Shown piece after piece: positions 43,873 through 52,416 of a DNA stretch of 64,000 bases. The DNA is from Janthinobacterium sp. LM6 (GTDB taxonomy: Bacteria > Pseudomonadota > Gammaproteobacteria > Burkholderiales > Burkholderiaceae_D): the NCBI RefSeq assembly GCF_002002885.1, contig NZ_CP019510.1:496001-560000 (forward strand), in the 5' to 3' direction. The notes under the pieces were generated by a model that had not been told where the DNA came from, did no database searches, and saw only the letters and a list, made by a program, of their open reading frames with translations. The position numbers and the translations under genes are program-made. The stretch's first letter is position 1; every line of letters starts with the position of its first letter.

Positions 43873-45252
43873 TTATTTTTTCGGCGGCTGCATCATGTCC
43901 TTGGCGGCGCCCTGGTAATCCTTCATCAAGCCCATGAAGGCGTCCTGCAAATGCCGGGCCGCATCCTGCGGCGGCGCGCCCGTGCGCCGCGCCAGGTCGA
44001 ATTTATACGCATGCGCGGCCGTGTAGCCCGCCTGCGAGGCGGCGTCCAGCAGCGCGCCCGCCCGTTTCAGCGAGGCGGGGTCGCCCTTGACCATCAGCAA
44101 TTCGGCCAGATAGGTCTGGGCAATCGGAAAATCCTTGGCGGCGGCCTTTTCCAGCCACTGCATGCCCGCCTTCGGCTGTTTGATACCGGCGTCGCCGCCG
44201 CCGATGCCATAGCCGAGGGCCGTCAGCGCCACCAGGTCGCCGCCCCGCGCGCGCTTTTCCAGTTGCTGGCGGGGAAACGGACGGGCCGCGATCTGCATGC
44301 GGATTTCATAGTTGATGTCTTGCAGCACGTTGCCTGGCCACACCTTGGCGCCCGGGGCGGCCGGCTTTTCCAGCGCTGGCGCAGGCGCCGGGACCGGTGC
44401 GCGCATGCCGCCCTGCGCGCCGGCCAGCACGCTCGGTGTTGCCTGGCTGACGCCCTTGCCGCTGCCCATGTTCAGCACCAGCCGCGCCGACGTTTCGCCG
44501 AACGAGACGCGGGGTTTTTGCACGTCGTGCGTCATGGCGGCCACTCTTGCCGCCACTTGCGAAAACACGTCGCCCATGGGCAAGCCGGGAGCGTCCAGCG
44601 CGTCGAGCAGGGCGCTGGTATACGGGCTGTTGCGCGAATCGGGCGACCAGAAATCGCGCGCCAGGGCGCCGGGCCCGGCCGAATAGGCGATCACCACGCC
44701 GCGTGGCGCTTGCGTGTCGGCAAAGCCGTGGCTGGCCGCGTTGCCGCCGGGGACCACCACCGCGCCGCCGCGCGTATATTCCTGGCGGCAAGCGTCGAGG
44801 ATCAGCACGGCGCCGCGCGCGCCCGTGCGCTGCAAGTCGCCCGCCAGGCTGGAAACGGACACTCCCTGCGCGGCAATGGCGGCGGCGCTCAGCGCATTCA
44901 TGTTGGCGCCCAGCGGCAGCACATAATTGGCTTCGCCCGCCTGCGCGCCGTGGCCCGCGTAAAACACGAGGGCGATATCGGCGCCGCGCGCCTGCGTGGA
45001 AAACTCGGCCGACGCCTTTTGCAGCTGCGCCGCGTTGATGTCCGTGCGCAGCAGCACCTCAAAGCCCAGGCGGCGCAGGCGCTCGGCCATGGCGCGCGCG
45101 TCATTCACAGGGTTCAGCAACGGCTGCGGATAGGCCGCGTTGCCGATCACCAGCGCGATGCGCTTGCCGGGAGCCGCTGGCACGGCGGCGGGTGCGACGT
45201 TGCTGACCAGTAAAAAGAACAGGCTGAAAAACAGGGGAATCAGGCGTTGCAT
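43873..45252 (-). CDS. Caspase-family (C14) protease with Sel1-like repeats, exported
   Basis: 459 residues. A signal peptide (about 1-23) precedes a p20 caspase domain: KRIALVIGNAAYPQPLLNPV, the catalytic His in LVFYAGHGAQAG and the catalytic Cys in AVLILDACRQEY. A Pro/Ala linker (about 285-310) leads to Sel1-like repeats (ALTALGYGIGGGD, GMQWLEKAAAKDFPIAQTYL, AGALLDAASQAGYTAAHAY). Metacaspases cut after Arg or Lys. An exported one would act in the periplasm on unknown substrates. It is divergent from a sigma-like gene, with a shared 186-bp regulatory gap. Both catalytic residues are intact. Confidence 0.88.
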   Translation of the reverse strand: MQRLIPLFFSLFFLLVSNVAPAAVPAAPGKRIALVIGNAAYPQPLLNPVNDARAMAERLRRLGFEVLLRTDINAAQLQKASAEFSTQARGADIALVFYAGHGAQAGEANYVLPLGANMNALSAAAIAAQGVSVSSLAGDLQRTGARGAVLILDACRQEYTRGGAVVVPGGNAASHGFADTQAPRGVVIAYSAGPGALARDFWSPDSRNSPYTSALLDALDAPGLPMGDVFSQVAARVAAMTHDVQKPRVSFGETSARLVLNMGSGKGVSQATPSVLAGAQGGMRAPVPAPAPALEKPAAPGAKVWPGNVLQDINYEIRMQIAARPFPRQQLEKRARGGDLVALTALGYGIGGGDAGIKQPKAGMQWLEKAAAKDFPIAQTYLAELLMVKGDPASLKRAGALLDAASQAGYTAAHAYKFDLARRTGAPPQDAARHLQDAFMGLMKDYQGAAKDMMQPPKK

Positions 45253-45438
45253 CAGGGTCTCGGGGATTGTCGTGAAAGTAACAAAAGTTAGCGATTTCTA
45301 CTGTGATATGAGAAAATTGCCTAAATGCATTTTACCTGACTGACAAGTTTGCCTTGTTGTCCAGCGTATTCTTCTTTACCGGCCAGCCTCGCTCCCGGCC
45401 AGTGGCGCGCGCCGCCCCAACACACGATCGGACCGGCT

Positions 45439-46203
45439 GTGCAATCGGAACAATTTGAACGGATTCATGCTTTCTGGACCCGCCGCCAACAATTGACACA
45501 AGGCGAGCTGGGCGAGTTTTACCAGCGCGTCATCGCCGCGCTGACCCCGTGCCGCCCGCGCGAAGCAGCGTCGCTGGGCGATTCCCTGGCCGATCTGCGC
45601 CACCAGTTCTTCATCGAAAAAGTCTTGCACAGCGACAGCGACGCCGCGCCCCACCACGTCGGTGCCTTGTACCTGTACTTCAAGCGTTTCATCATCGACC
45701 AGCTGCGCAAGCAGCGCGATGACGAGGACGCCGATGCGCAAGAAGGCTGCGACTTGCAGGCGCCCGACGCCTATGCGGCGCCGCTGCGCGACTACCAGCT
45801 CACGCCGCAGCAAGTGCGCGAGGCGGCCGACAGCTTTATCGCGACCTTGCCCCGCGACTTGATCTTGCTGCTGCGCCATTGCGGCTGCGGCGGCATGCCC
45901 GTCAAGGAACTGGCCGAGCAGATTGCTTCCGCGCACTACCACGGCGGCAAGCTGGGCCTGGTCCACAGGCAGAAGGGCGATCCTGCCAGCGCGGGGCGCC
46001 AGGTGGTCGAGCCGGCCCATCGCGCCACTTTGCTGGGCAGCTGGGTCTTGACCCTGCTCAAGCTGCGCGTGGGCGATGCCCTGGCCGCGCGCGACATGCA
46101 GGCGGCGCAAATAGTTTTGGATATCTTGTGCGTGGCCGCGTTATCCCTGCATCTGGACCCCGCGTCCCCTCCCTCGAACCTGGATGAAAGGCCACCGGCA
46201 TGA
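45439..46203 (+). CDS. Sigma-70-like regulator, divergent from the caspase gene
   Basis: 254 residues from GTG 45439; an upstream TTG at 45349 would add 30 poorly structured residues. It has a region-2-like part (ALYLYFKRFIIDQLRKQRDD) and a region-4-like helix-turn-helix (LPRDLILLLRHCGCGG, then MPVKELAEQIA). The C-terminus is a leucine-rich extension. It probably directs RNA polymerase to a small regulon and is translationally coupled (ATGA) to a membrane-anchored protein that could be its anti-sigma partner. Similarity to ECF factors is moderate, so confidence in the function is limited. Confidence 0.62.
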   Translation: MQSEQFERIHAFWTRRQQLTQGELGEFYQRVIAALTPCRPREAASLGDSLADLRHQFFIEKVLHSDSDAAPHHVGALYLYFKRFIIDQLRKQRDDEDADAQEGCDLQAPDAYAAPLRDYQLTPQQVREAADSFIATLPRDLILLLRHCGCGGMPVKELAEQIASAHYHGGKLGLVHRQKGDPASAGRQVVEPAHRATLLGSWVLTLLKLRVGDALAARDMQAAQIVLDILCVAALSLHLDPASPPSNLDERPPA

Positions 46204-47231
46204 CTGCATTGACGCCCACACTGGCCATCGTTGCCGCCCGCCTGCCGTCGCCCCCGTCTTCCATCGACGTGCTGGACGACGAGGTGGCGGGCGAGACCCC
46301 CGATTGGCGCGGCATTGCCGTGCCGGAACACGTGATGCAGCGTTTCGCGCGCCGCAGCGACGCCGCGCCGCTGGCCGCGCGCCCCATCGCGGGCGGACAG
46401 ATCCACCTGCTGGCGCGCCGTCCCGGCTTCGGTGCCGTGCTGCTCGATGCCTGGGACAGCACGCGCCAGCGCTGGCGCGGCTGGCTCGTCACGCCCGACA
46501 CAGCGTATGCGGACGCCTGCGGCCTCGTGGTCGAGGAGCGCGACGCGCCCGCCGACCCGCGCGCGGGCCTGGTGCTGTGCGACATGCCGCTGACCCTGGC
46601 CGTGACGGACCTGGGCGCCTGCCTGGGCGTGTTCAGCCAGGAGCGCCTGCAGGCGGCGCGCTGGCTGGAGCTGCATGGCCGCGCCAATGGCGCCACTAGC
46701 GCACCGGGCGTGATCGCCCGCGTGGCCTTGCCCGGCGACGATTACGCCTTGACGGGCACGCCCTTGTCGAGCGAGCTGGGCAAGGATGGCCGCGTGGCCT
46801 ACCGGCAATTGCTGCGCCAGGGGCTGCAGCAGTTGCAGATCGCTCCGGCCGATGCGCTTGCACCGATATCGAAACCTGTGCAGGCGGCCAATGCCAGCCG
46901 CTGGCTGAAAATTGTCACCGCCGTGGCCGCCAGCGTGATGGTGGTGCAATCGGCATGGCTGTTCCTGCCGAAAGAGGGCGCCGTCGTCGGCAATGCGGAA
47001 TTCCGCAATGGTGCTCCACAGCGCAGCGGCGTCGAGACGGGCGTGCGCACGCGCGTGCTGTTCCGCGCCGAGGCCACGGAGGCGGAAATCCGTACGTGGC
47101 TGCAGCGCGAGCAGCTGGAAATCGTCGCCGGACCGGACACCCTGGGCGCCTTCACTGTGCTGTCGCGCAACCGCCAGAAAGTCTTGCCGCCGCCGGGACC
47201 GGGCAATCCGCTGGCCGTCATCAATCCCTGA
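46200..47231 (+). CDS. Single-pass membrane protein, possible anti-sigma partner
   Basis: 343 residues. A cytosolic N-terminal part (1-225) with IAGGQIHLLARRPGFGAVLL leads to one membrane segment near 233-255 (WLKIVTAVAASVMVVQSAWLFL). A periplasmic domain of about 85 residues follows (RVLFRAEATEAEIRTWLQRE, LEIVAGPDTLGAFTVL). The topology of cytosolic domain, one helix and periplasmic sensor fits an anti-sigma factor, and its ATG overlaps the stop of the sigma-like gene. No zinc-binding anti-sigma motif is visible. The family is not recognised. Confidence 0.7.
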   Translation: MTALTPTLAIVAARLPSPPSSIDVLDDEVAGETPDWRGIAVPEHVMQRFARRSDAAPLAARPIAGGQIHLLARRPGFGAVLLDAWDSTRQRWRGWLVTPDTAYADACGLVVEERDAPADPRAGLVLCDMPLTLAVTDLGACLGVFSQERLQAARWLELHGRANGATSAPGVIARVALPGDDYALTGTPLSSELGKDGRVAYRQLLRQGLQQLQIAPADALAPISKPVQAANASRWLKIVTAVAASVMVVQSAWLFLPKEGAVVGNAEFRNGAPQRSGVETGVRTRVLFRAEATEAEIRTWLQREQLEIVAGPDTLGAFTVLSRNRQKVLPPPGPGNPLAVINP

Positions 47232-47257
47232 CCCGAAATAAGAGAAAGTTATCCAGC

Positions 47258-48133
47258 ATGACAATGTATAAGAACTTTGCATCCGCGCACTGGCGCAAGC
47301 TGATGGCTGGCGTGGCCGCCGGCGTCCTGTTGACGGGCTGCGCCATGACGCCGAACGGCCGTGGCGGCGTGTTGATGGGCCTCGATACGGCCGAGCTGTT
47401 CGGCACGCCGATTTCCACCTTCCGCTTGCGCGATGGCACGGAAGGCACTTTGCGCAAGGATCCGAAGGGCAAGTATTCGATCAAGCTGTCGCAGGCTTTC
47501 CGCGTCGTGCCGCTGGACAAGGCCATCACGGCTCGCGTGGCGCGCGTGGAAAACGTGGGCGAGCGCACCGTGGTGATCGTCGAAACCCAGGAGCGCGGCT
47601 GCGCCTACCGCTATGAAGTGCTGGCCTTCCAGGGCACGGACGTGCTGCAGTGGACGGTCGGCAATTGCAAGGACCGTCCCCGCGTGGAACTGGCGGCCGA
47701 TGGCAAATCGCTCAATATCGACTTCCCCAATTACAACCGTCTGGCACGCATGATTTACACGGACAGCCGTTTGCTCAACGCCAGCGTGCCCGTGCCGCCC
47801 GGCGTCGATACGCGCGCTCAGCCGTTTGCCGACGACGCCTTGCGCGCCGCCGGCCCCGTCATCGCTACCGTGCCGGGCAGCGACAGCGGGCGCGTGATTC
47901 CCGCCGCGCCGGCCGCCGCACCGGCGCCCGCCACCAAGCCCGCCACGCGCGCCGCCAGCCGGAACCGCCGCCAGGCGGCGCAGGAAGCGCCCGCGCCAGC
48001 CCGCACCGTGCCTAGCGCCCCGGCAGCGGCGGCTCCGGCCGCGCGTGCCGCCGACAGCGCTTCGCGCGTGCCGGCCGCCATGAGTTTCCAGACGGAAGAA
48101 ATCAAGCCCGTCGTCATCGACTTGAGGAAATAA
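47258..48133 (+). CDS. Lipoprotein with Ala/Pro-rich C-terminal region
   Basis: 291 residues from ATG 47258. The signal LMAGVAAGVLLTGCAMTP has a lipobox Cys at about residue 29. A folded domain (about 45-185) begins LDTAELFGTPISTFRLRDG and includes QERGCAYRYEVLAFQGTDVL. The rest (about 195-275) is an Ala/Pro/Thr-rich tail that may span peptidoglycan. The function is unknown. It follows the membrane gene by 26 nt and precedes a polytopic membrane protein by 1 nt. Confidence 0.75.
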   Translation: MTMYKNFASAHWRKLMAGVAAGVLLTGCAMTPNGRGGVLMGLDTAELFGTPISTFRLRDGTEGTLRKDPKGKYSIKLSQAFRVVPLDKAITARVARVENVGERTVVIVETQERGCAYRYEVLAFQGTDVLQWTVGNCKDRPRVELAADGKSLNIDFPNYNRLARMIYTDSRLLNASVPVPPGVDTRAQPFADDALRAAGPVIATVPGSDSGRVIPAAPAAAPAPATKPATRAASRNRRQAAQEAPAPARTVPSAPAAAAPAARAADSASRVPAAMSFQTEEIKPVVIDLRK

Positions 48134-48134
48134 G

Positions 48135-49739
48135 ATGGCCGCGAGTTTGCGCAGTCTGCAAATCCGGCAGACCTTGATCCTGATCGTCCTGACGATTATT
48201 TATCTGTGCTTCGAGCTGGGCTTCAATGCCCGCCTGCTCGACGTGGTGGGGGGCAACGTCAAGCCGGAAGACGTGGAAGGGGTGGAATTCTATGGCCGCA
48301 GCCTGTCGGGCATCGCCGCCGCGCTGGTGGTGCTGCAGCTGATGTGGCGCCGCCGGCTGAAGAACAATGGCAGCGGCCCTGGCTGGGTAAAAATCCTCGT
48401 TTGCTGCGTGGTGACGGCCGGCGTCGTCTTCGGCGTACTGAAAACCACGGTGAATGTGCTGGTCAATACGCGCGACGCGGAATTTCGCCGCATGGCCTTC
48501 AATACCACCTTGCTGCAGCGTTCGCTGGTAGGCGGCAGCTTGCAGCTGCAGGGCCTGGTTGACGATCCCACCCTGTTCGCCAAGCCGGAGGGGAAATCCT
48601 TCCTGGCCCTGTTCCCCTTCCTGGCCGTCTCGGTGCGGCATCTTGACGAGCGCATGGGACCGGCCAAGGAGCAGCTGGTGCGCGCCAATGTGCGCCAGGT
48701 GGCAGGCGGCCCGTCCGGCTACTATGACAAATATCAAGAGGCCATGCGCGAGCTGGCCGGCAAGTGGGAATTGTATGCTGGCATCATCCCCGACAGCGAT
48801 GCCGGCTTGCGCGCCAAGCAGCAATCGTCGTGGCAGGAATACGTGAGCAGCTTGTCGCGGCGTGGCTGGCAGCCGCATTCGGTGCCGATGCGGCGCCAGG
48901 CTGCCGTCGTCAACAATGTACGCAAGAAAGTGCCCGTTCTCGCCAACTGGCGTACCGACGACGAGCTGGGCTTCCGCGCCGCCGTCAAGCGCCGGTACGC
49001 GGCCGAGGCGGCCAGCAAGGGTGTCTCCGTGCGCGGCGAGCGTATCCCGCCGGGCTTGCCGTTTGCCGCCTTTGTCGCGCGCCCCGGCGTGCAGGCGGAA
49101 TTGCGCGAAGCGTTGAAGTTGCCGGCCAGCGCCACGGTGCAGGCCGCGTATGCGAGTCCGGCCGAGTTCGGCCGCCTGTTCGACCAGTTCCTGGATCGCC
49201 AGACGGCGGAAAAACTGGTGGAATACCGTGCCAGCCGCACGGATTTTGAGGCGGGCGGCAGGTTCTTCCACGAAGGCAAGGAAGCGGCGCGCGCCGCCAT
49301 CGTGCCGCCCGTGGCCCTGTTCTTCTCGCTGCTGGGCGCCATCGGCCACTTTTCCAAACTGCTGTACCTGATCGCCACCGTCGTATTATTGCTGCTGGCC
49401 ATGCGCCGTGGCGAGCAGGCGGGCGCCGATGGCCAGCTGAGCCGGCGCTCCGCCTGGATCGCCACGGGCGTGCTGGCGACGGCCTTTGCGGGCACCTGGG
49501 GCATGCTGTCGGTGCTGGACAACAACGTCACGCGTAGCGAGCTGTTCCGGCAAATGCTGGACTGGACGCGCCAGGGCGAGTCCGACAGCACGCGCTGGAA
49601 TCTCGCCGGCAAGGCCATCCTGGCCAATATCACGCACGTCGTGGCGGTGGGGCAGGGCTACAGCTACCCCGTCAACGAAGCGATCCGCATCCATGTTTTG
49701 CAGGGAATTCACTATGGCTATCACGCGCAACAAAAATAA
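48135..49739 (+). CDS. Polytopic membrane protein with large periplasmic region
   Basis: 534 residues. N-terminal membrane segments (TLILIVLTIIYLCFELGF, LSGIAAALVVLQLMW, ILVCCVVTAGVVFGVL) are followed by a soluble region of about 240 residues. Further segments come near the C-terminus (AAIVPPVALFFSLLGAIGHF, LLYLIATVVLLLLA, AWIATGVLATAFAGTW). No enzyme motif is recognised. GAGGA before ATG 48135 gives strong initiation. Its last 26 nt overlap the phosphodiesterase gene, so the two are coupled. Confidence 0.75.
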   Translation: MAASLRSLQIRQTLILIVLTIIYLCFELGFNARLLDVVGGNVKPEDVEGVEFYGRSLSGIAAALVVLQLMWRRRLKNNGSGPGWVKILVCCVVTAGVVFGVLKTTVNVLVNTRDAEFRRMAFNTTLLQRSLVGGSLQLQGLVDDPTLFAKPEGKSFLALFPFLAVSVRHLDERMGPAKEQLVRANVRQVAGGPSGYYDKYQEAMRELAGKWELYAGIIPDSDAGLRAKQQSSWQEYVSSLSRRGWQPHSVPMRRQAAVVNNVRKKVPVLANWRTDDELGFRAAVKRRYAAEAASKGVSVRGERIPPGLPFAAFVARPGVQAELREALKLPASATVQAAYASPAEFGRLFDQFLDRQTAEKLVEYRASRTDFEAGGRFFHEGKEAARAAIVPPVALFFSLLGAIGHFSKLLYLIATVVLLLLAMRRGEQAGADGQLSRRSAWIATGVLATAFAGTWGMLSVLDNNVTRSELFRQMLDWTRQGESDSTRWNLAGKAILANITHVVAVGQGYSYPVNEAIRIHVLQGIHYGYHAQQK

Positions 49740-50625
49740 GGCGGCCGCGCTGGCCTTGCTGTTCTCCATGGCCAGCACGGCCGTGCAGGCCGATTGCCTG
49801 GGCATGAAGGTGCACGCCCACCGCGGCGCCGGCAATGCGCCGGAAAACTCGCTGAGCGCGCTGCGCAACACGTATTTCGGCACCTGGGACGGCGTCGAGA
49901 CGGATTTGCAGCTGCTGGGCGACGGCAGCTGGGTGGTGCACCACGACTTGCTGACGGGCAGAGTCGTCGACACGGGCTCGCCCCGCACCGTGAAACAATT
50001 GACGGCCGAGGACTGGCGCGCCGCCAGCATGAAGAACCGCGGCGTGGCCACGCCGGAAACGCCGCCGTTCGTCACCGATGTCGCCGACCTGGCGACGGCT
50101 TTCCCGGCCAAGACCCTGAATGCGGAAATCAAGGATGTGGTTTCGTCGTGCGCACCGATCGCCGCCCTGGTGGGACAGTTGCGCGCGAACATCAAGCACG
50201 GCAACTGGTTTTTGACGTCGGGCGTGCCGAACAACCTGGCGTGCGCGCGCCGCGCCGATCCGCAGGGTTACCTGGGCCTGCTCGTGTTTGACGCGCGCAA
50301 TGCGCAGGCGGCCGGCGCCAACCGGGTCAGCCGCTATATCGCGAAAAATGCCCGCCCGCCCAAGCTGGACAAGCCGTGGCTGCAGCGCGTGCAGCAACAG
50401 ATCGGCATGCCCACGGGCGTGCACGTGGATGCGCGCAGCCTGGATGCCAATCCGAATCTGCTGATGGACGCCGCCAGCCTGAACATGCCCGTCTTCGTCT
50501 ACGCCGTCGATGGCGACTCGGCCCTGGCCGCCTCCCTGCTGCGCGCCCAGCAGCGCAGCCACCGCTGGCCCAGCGGCGTCATTCTTGACGGCAATCCCGA
50601 GACGTTTTGTGCGATGATGAAGTAA
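49714..50625 (+). CDS. Glycerophosphodiester phosphodiesterase-like protein, exported
   Basis: 303 residues with a signal peptide ending near STAVQA/D. GDPD signatures: VHAHRGAGNAPENSLSAL with HRG and E-N-S, then GVETDLQLLGDGSWVVHHD with the E-x-D metal ligands and the second His. The C-terminal barrel strands end MPVFVYAVDGD and GVILDGNP. The family hydrolyses glycerophosphodiesters to glycerol-3-phosphate and an alcohol. Here it could process lipid head groups or teichoic-like polymers in the periplasm. It starts at ATG 49714 inside the end of the previous gene. Confidence 0.85.
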   Translation: MAITRNKNKAAALALLFSMASTAVQADCLGMKVHAHRGAGNAPENSLSALRNTYFGTWDGVETDLQLLGDGSWVVHHDLLTGRVVDTGSPRTVKQLTAEDWRAASMKNRGVATPETPPFVTDVADLATAFPAKTLNAEIKDVVSSCAPIAALVGQLRANIKHGNWFLTSGVPNNLACARRADPQGYLGLLVFDARNAQAAGANRVSRYIAKNARPPKLDKPWLQRVQQQIGMPTGVHVDARSLDANPNLLMDAASLNMPVFVYAVDGDSALAASLLRAQQRSHRWPSGVILDGNPETFCAMMK

Positions 50626-50653
50626 GCATTTTTACTTGCCGAGAGGCCATGCC

Positions 50654-51241
50654 ATGACCCTGCCGCAACCCGACCCCGCCGCCGCGCTTGCCCGTAGCGC
50701 CATCGGCGCCATGTTCTTTGCCCTGTTTGGCGGCCTGTGGGTGGCCGCCTGGTGCGTGCAGACGTATGGCGCGCATCCGTTCAGGCTGCTGCCGGTTGCC
50801 GGCGTCACCGTCCTGCTGTTCATGCTGGCGTGGCGCCAGTTCCGGCGCCACCGGGCCGCGCATGCGGCGGCGGAGCAATCGCCGGAAGCGAAACGCGTGG
50901 GACGGCTGTTCAATTGGGTGAACGCCGGGCAATGGATCGCCATCTTTATCGTTGGCAACGTCCTGAAAAACATGGGCTTGCAGGCGTGGTTCATCCCCGC
51001 CGTCATTTTGATCGTGGGCCTGCATTTCTTTCCGCTGGCCTGGCTGTTCAAGGCGCGCCGCCACGTGGCCATCGGCATGGCCCTGTGCGTGTGGGCCATC
51101 GGCTATCCGCTGACCGTGCGCCATGGCCCCATGCACCCCATCGGCTGCCTCGGTGCCGGCCTGATCCTGTGGGTGGCGGCCCTGTCCGCCGTGCGTGCCG
51201 GTTTTGCCGTGCAGCAAACGCGTATCCAGTCCCTGGAATAA
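50654..51241 (+). CDS. Small integral membrane protein
   Basis: 195 residues from ATG 50654, with GAGAGG about 10 nt upstream. Five or six hydrophobic segments (AIGAMFFALFGGLWVAAW, LLPVAGVTVLLFMLAW, NAGQWIAIFIVGNVL, FIPAVILIVGLHFFPLAWLF, VAIGMALCVWAIGYPL, CLGAGLILWVAALSAV) and a short basic loop. The family is not recognised. It is followed by a good terminator and closes the rightward block. Confidence 0.75.
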   Translation: MTLPQPDPAAALARSAIGAMFFALFGGLWVAAWCVQTYGAHPFRLLPVAGVTVLLFMLAWRQFRRHRAAHAAAEQSPEAKRVGRLFNWVNAGQWIAIFIVGNVLKNMGLQAWFIPAVILIVGLHFFPLAWLFKARRHVAIGMALCVWAIGYPLTVRHGPMHPIGCLGAGLILWVAALSAVRAGFAVQQTRIQSLE

Positions 51242-51250
51242 GTGTTGACG

Positions 51251-51274
51251 ACGGCCCGTGCAGGGCCGTTTTTG
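51251..51274 (+). terminator. Intrinsic terminator after the 50654 gene
   Basis: ACGGCCC (51251-51257), loop GTGCA, GGGCCGT (51263-51269), then TTTTT to 51273. A 7-bp perfect GC-rich stem with a U-run. It separates the signalling block from the LacI-controlled sugar operon. Confidence 0.8.
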
Positions 51275-51354
51275 CGCCTTTTTCTGCCGCATTCCTGCCT
51301 CTTTTTTGCGCATCGCAGCATCGATAATGTTTGCATCGCGCGCGCGACTGGCCT

Positions 51355-51378
51355 ATAAATGTAATCGATTACATTTAT
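51355..51378 (+). promoter_or_regulatory. LacI-family operator, perfect 24-bp palindrome
   Basis: ATAAATGTAATC (51355-51366) followed by its exact reverse complement GATTACATTTAT (51367-51378). The core TGTAATCGATTACA has the central CG typical of LacI/GalR operators. It ends 12 nt before ATG 51391, where a bound repressor would block transcription or early elongation, so it is probably autoregulatory and controls the whole operon. Confidence 0.82.
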
Positions 51379-51390
51379 GTGAAAACCCCC

Positions 51391-52416
51391 ATGCCGCCAG
51401 CCGTCCCGTCTTCCTTGCCGACAGAAACCGTCTCCATCAGCGCCGTCGCCGCGCATGCGGGCGTGTCGGTGGCCACCGTGTCGCGCGTGATGAACGAGCA
51501 GGCGGGAGTGCGGGCGCCTACGCGCGACAAGGTGCTCGCTTCCGTGGCGGCGCTCGGCTACCGCATGAACCACCTGGCGCGCAGCCTGCGCACGGCCGAG
51601 AGCCGCATGCTGCTCACCATGGTGCCCGACGTGGGCAACCCCTTCTATGCGCAAATCGTGCGCGGCATCGACACGGTGGCGCGCGAACACGGCTATTTTG
51701 TATTGCTGTGCGACACGGGCGCCGATGCGGGCCGCGAGCGTTCCTACTTCGACCTGCTGCGCATGCACCGCGCCGACGGCGCCATCTGCCTCGATCCGGA
51801 CACGGTGCAGCATGCCCTGTCGCATGAATCCGTCAGCCTGCCGTGGGTGGCGTGCTGCGAATTCGACCCCGCCGTGGCCGTGCCCTATGTCGGCATCGAC
51901 AACCACCGGGCCGCCTCCGACGCCGTCGCGCATCTGCTGGCGCGCGGCCATACGCGCATCGGCTTGATCAACTCGGATGAACGCTATCTGTACGCGCGGC
52001 AACGCCAGCAAGGCTATCTGGACACCCTGGCGGCCGCCGGCTTGCCCGTGCGGCCGCAATGGGTGCACACGGTGCAAAGCCTCGACTATGAAGCGGGCAC
52101 GGCCGCCACCTTGCGTATGATGGCGCAGCCCGATGCGCCCACGGCCATCTTTGCCGTCTCCGACACCCTGGCCATCGGCGTGCTGAGCGCGCTGCGCCAG
52201 TTGAAGAAGCGCGTGCCGGAAGACGTGGCCGTGATCGGCTTCGACGATATCGCCATCGCCGCACAGATCGATCCGGGCCTCACCACCATCGCGCAGCCCA
52301 TGCGCGAGCTGGGCGAGACGGCGGCGAGACTGTTGCTGCAGCGCTTGGCGGACCCGGCGGCGCAGGTGCCGGGCGTGTTGCTTAACCATAACTTGGTCTT
52401 GCGAGGGAGTGCATAG
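51391..52416 (+). CDS. LacI-family transcriptional repressor of the second sugar operon
   Basis: 341 residues from ATG 51391. HTH ISAVAAHAGVSVATVSRVMN and hinge NHLARSLRTAESRML. The ligand domain has LLTMVPDVGNPFYAQIVRGI and VIGFDDIAIAAQIDPGLTTI. It should bind the palindrome at 51355 and release on a sugar ligand. It precedes an ABC transporter, and its TAG overlaps the GTG start of the ATPase gene. Confidence 0.92.
   Translation: MPPAVPSSLPTETVSISAVAAHAGVSVATVSRVMNEQAGVRAPTRDKVLASVAALGYRMNHLARSLRTAESRMLLTMVPDVGNPFYAQIVRGIDTVAREHGYFVLLCDTGADAGRERSYFDLLRMHRADGAICLDPDTVQHALSHESVSLPWVACCEFDPAVAVPYVGIDNHRAASDAVAHLLARGHTRIGLINSDERYLYARQRQQGYLDTLAAAGLPVRPQWVHTVQSLDYEAGTAATLRMMAQPDAPTAIFAVSDTLAIGVLSALRQLKKRVPEDVAVIGFDDIAIAAQIDPGLTTIAQPMRELGETAARLLLQRLADPAAQVPGVLLNHNLVLRGSA

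Noticed and set aside
46861..46875. GATATCG-like sequence resembling the LysR operator
   Set aside because: It lies inside a coding sequence, lacks the second half-site and the downstream AATTGATTGG block, and is probably chance.
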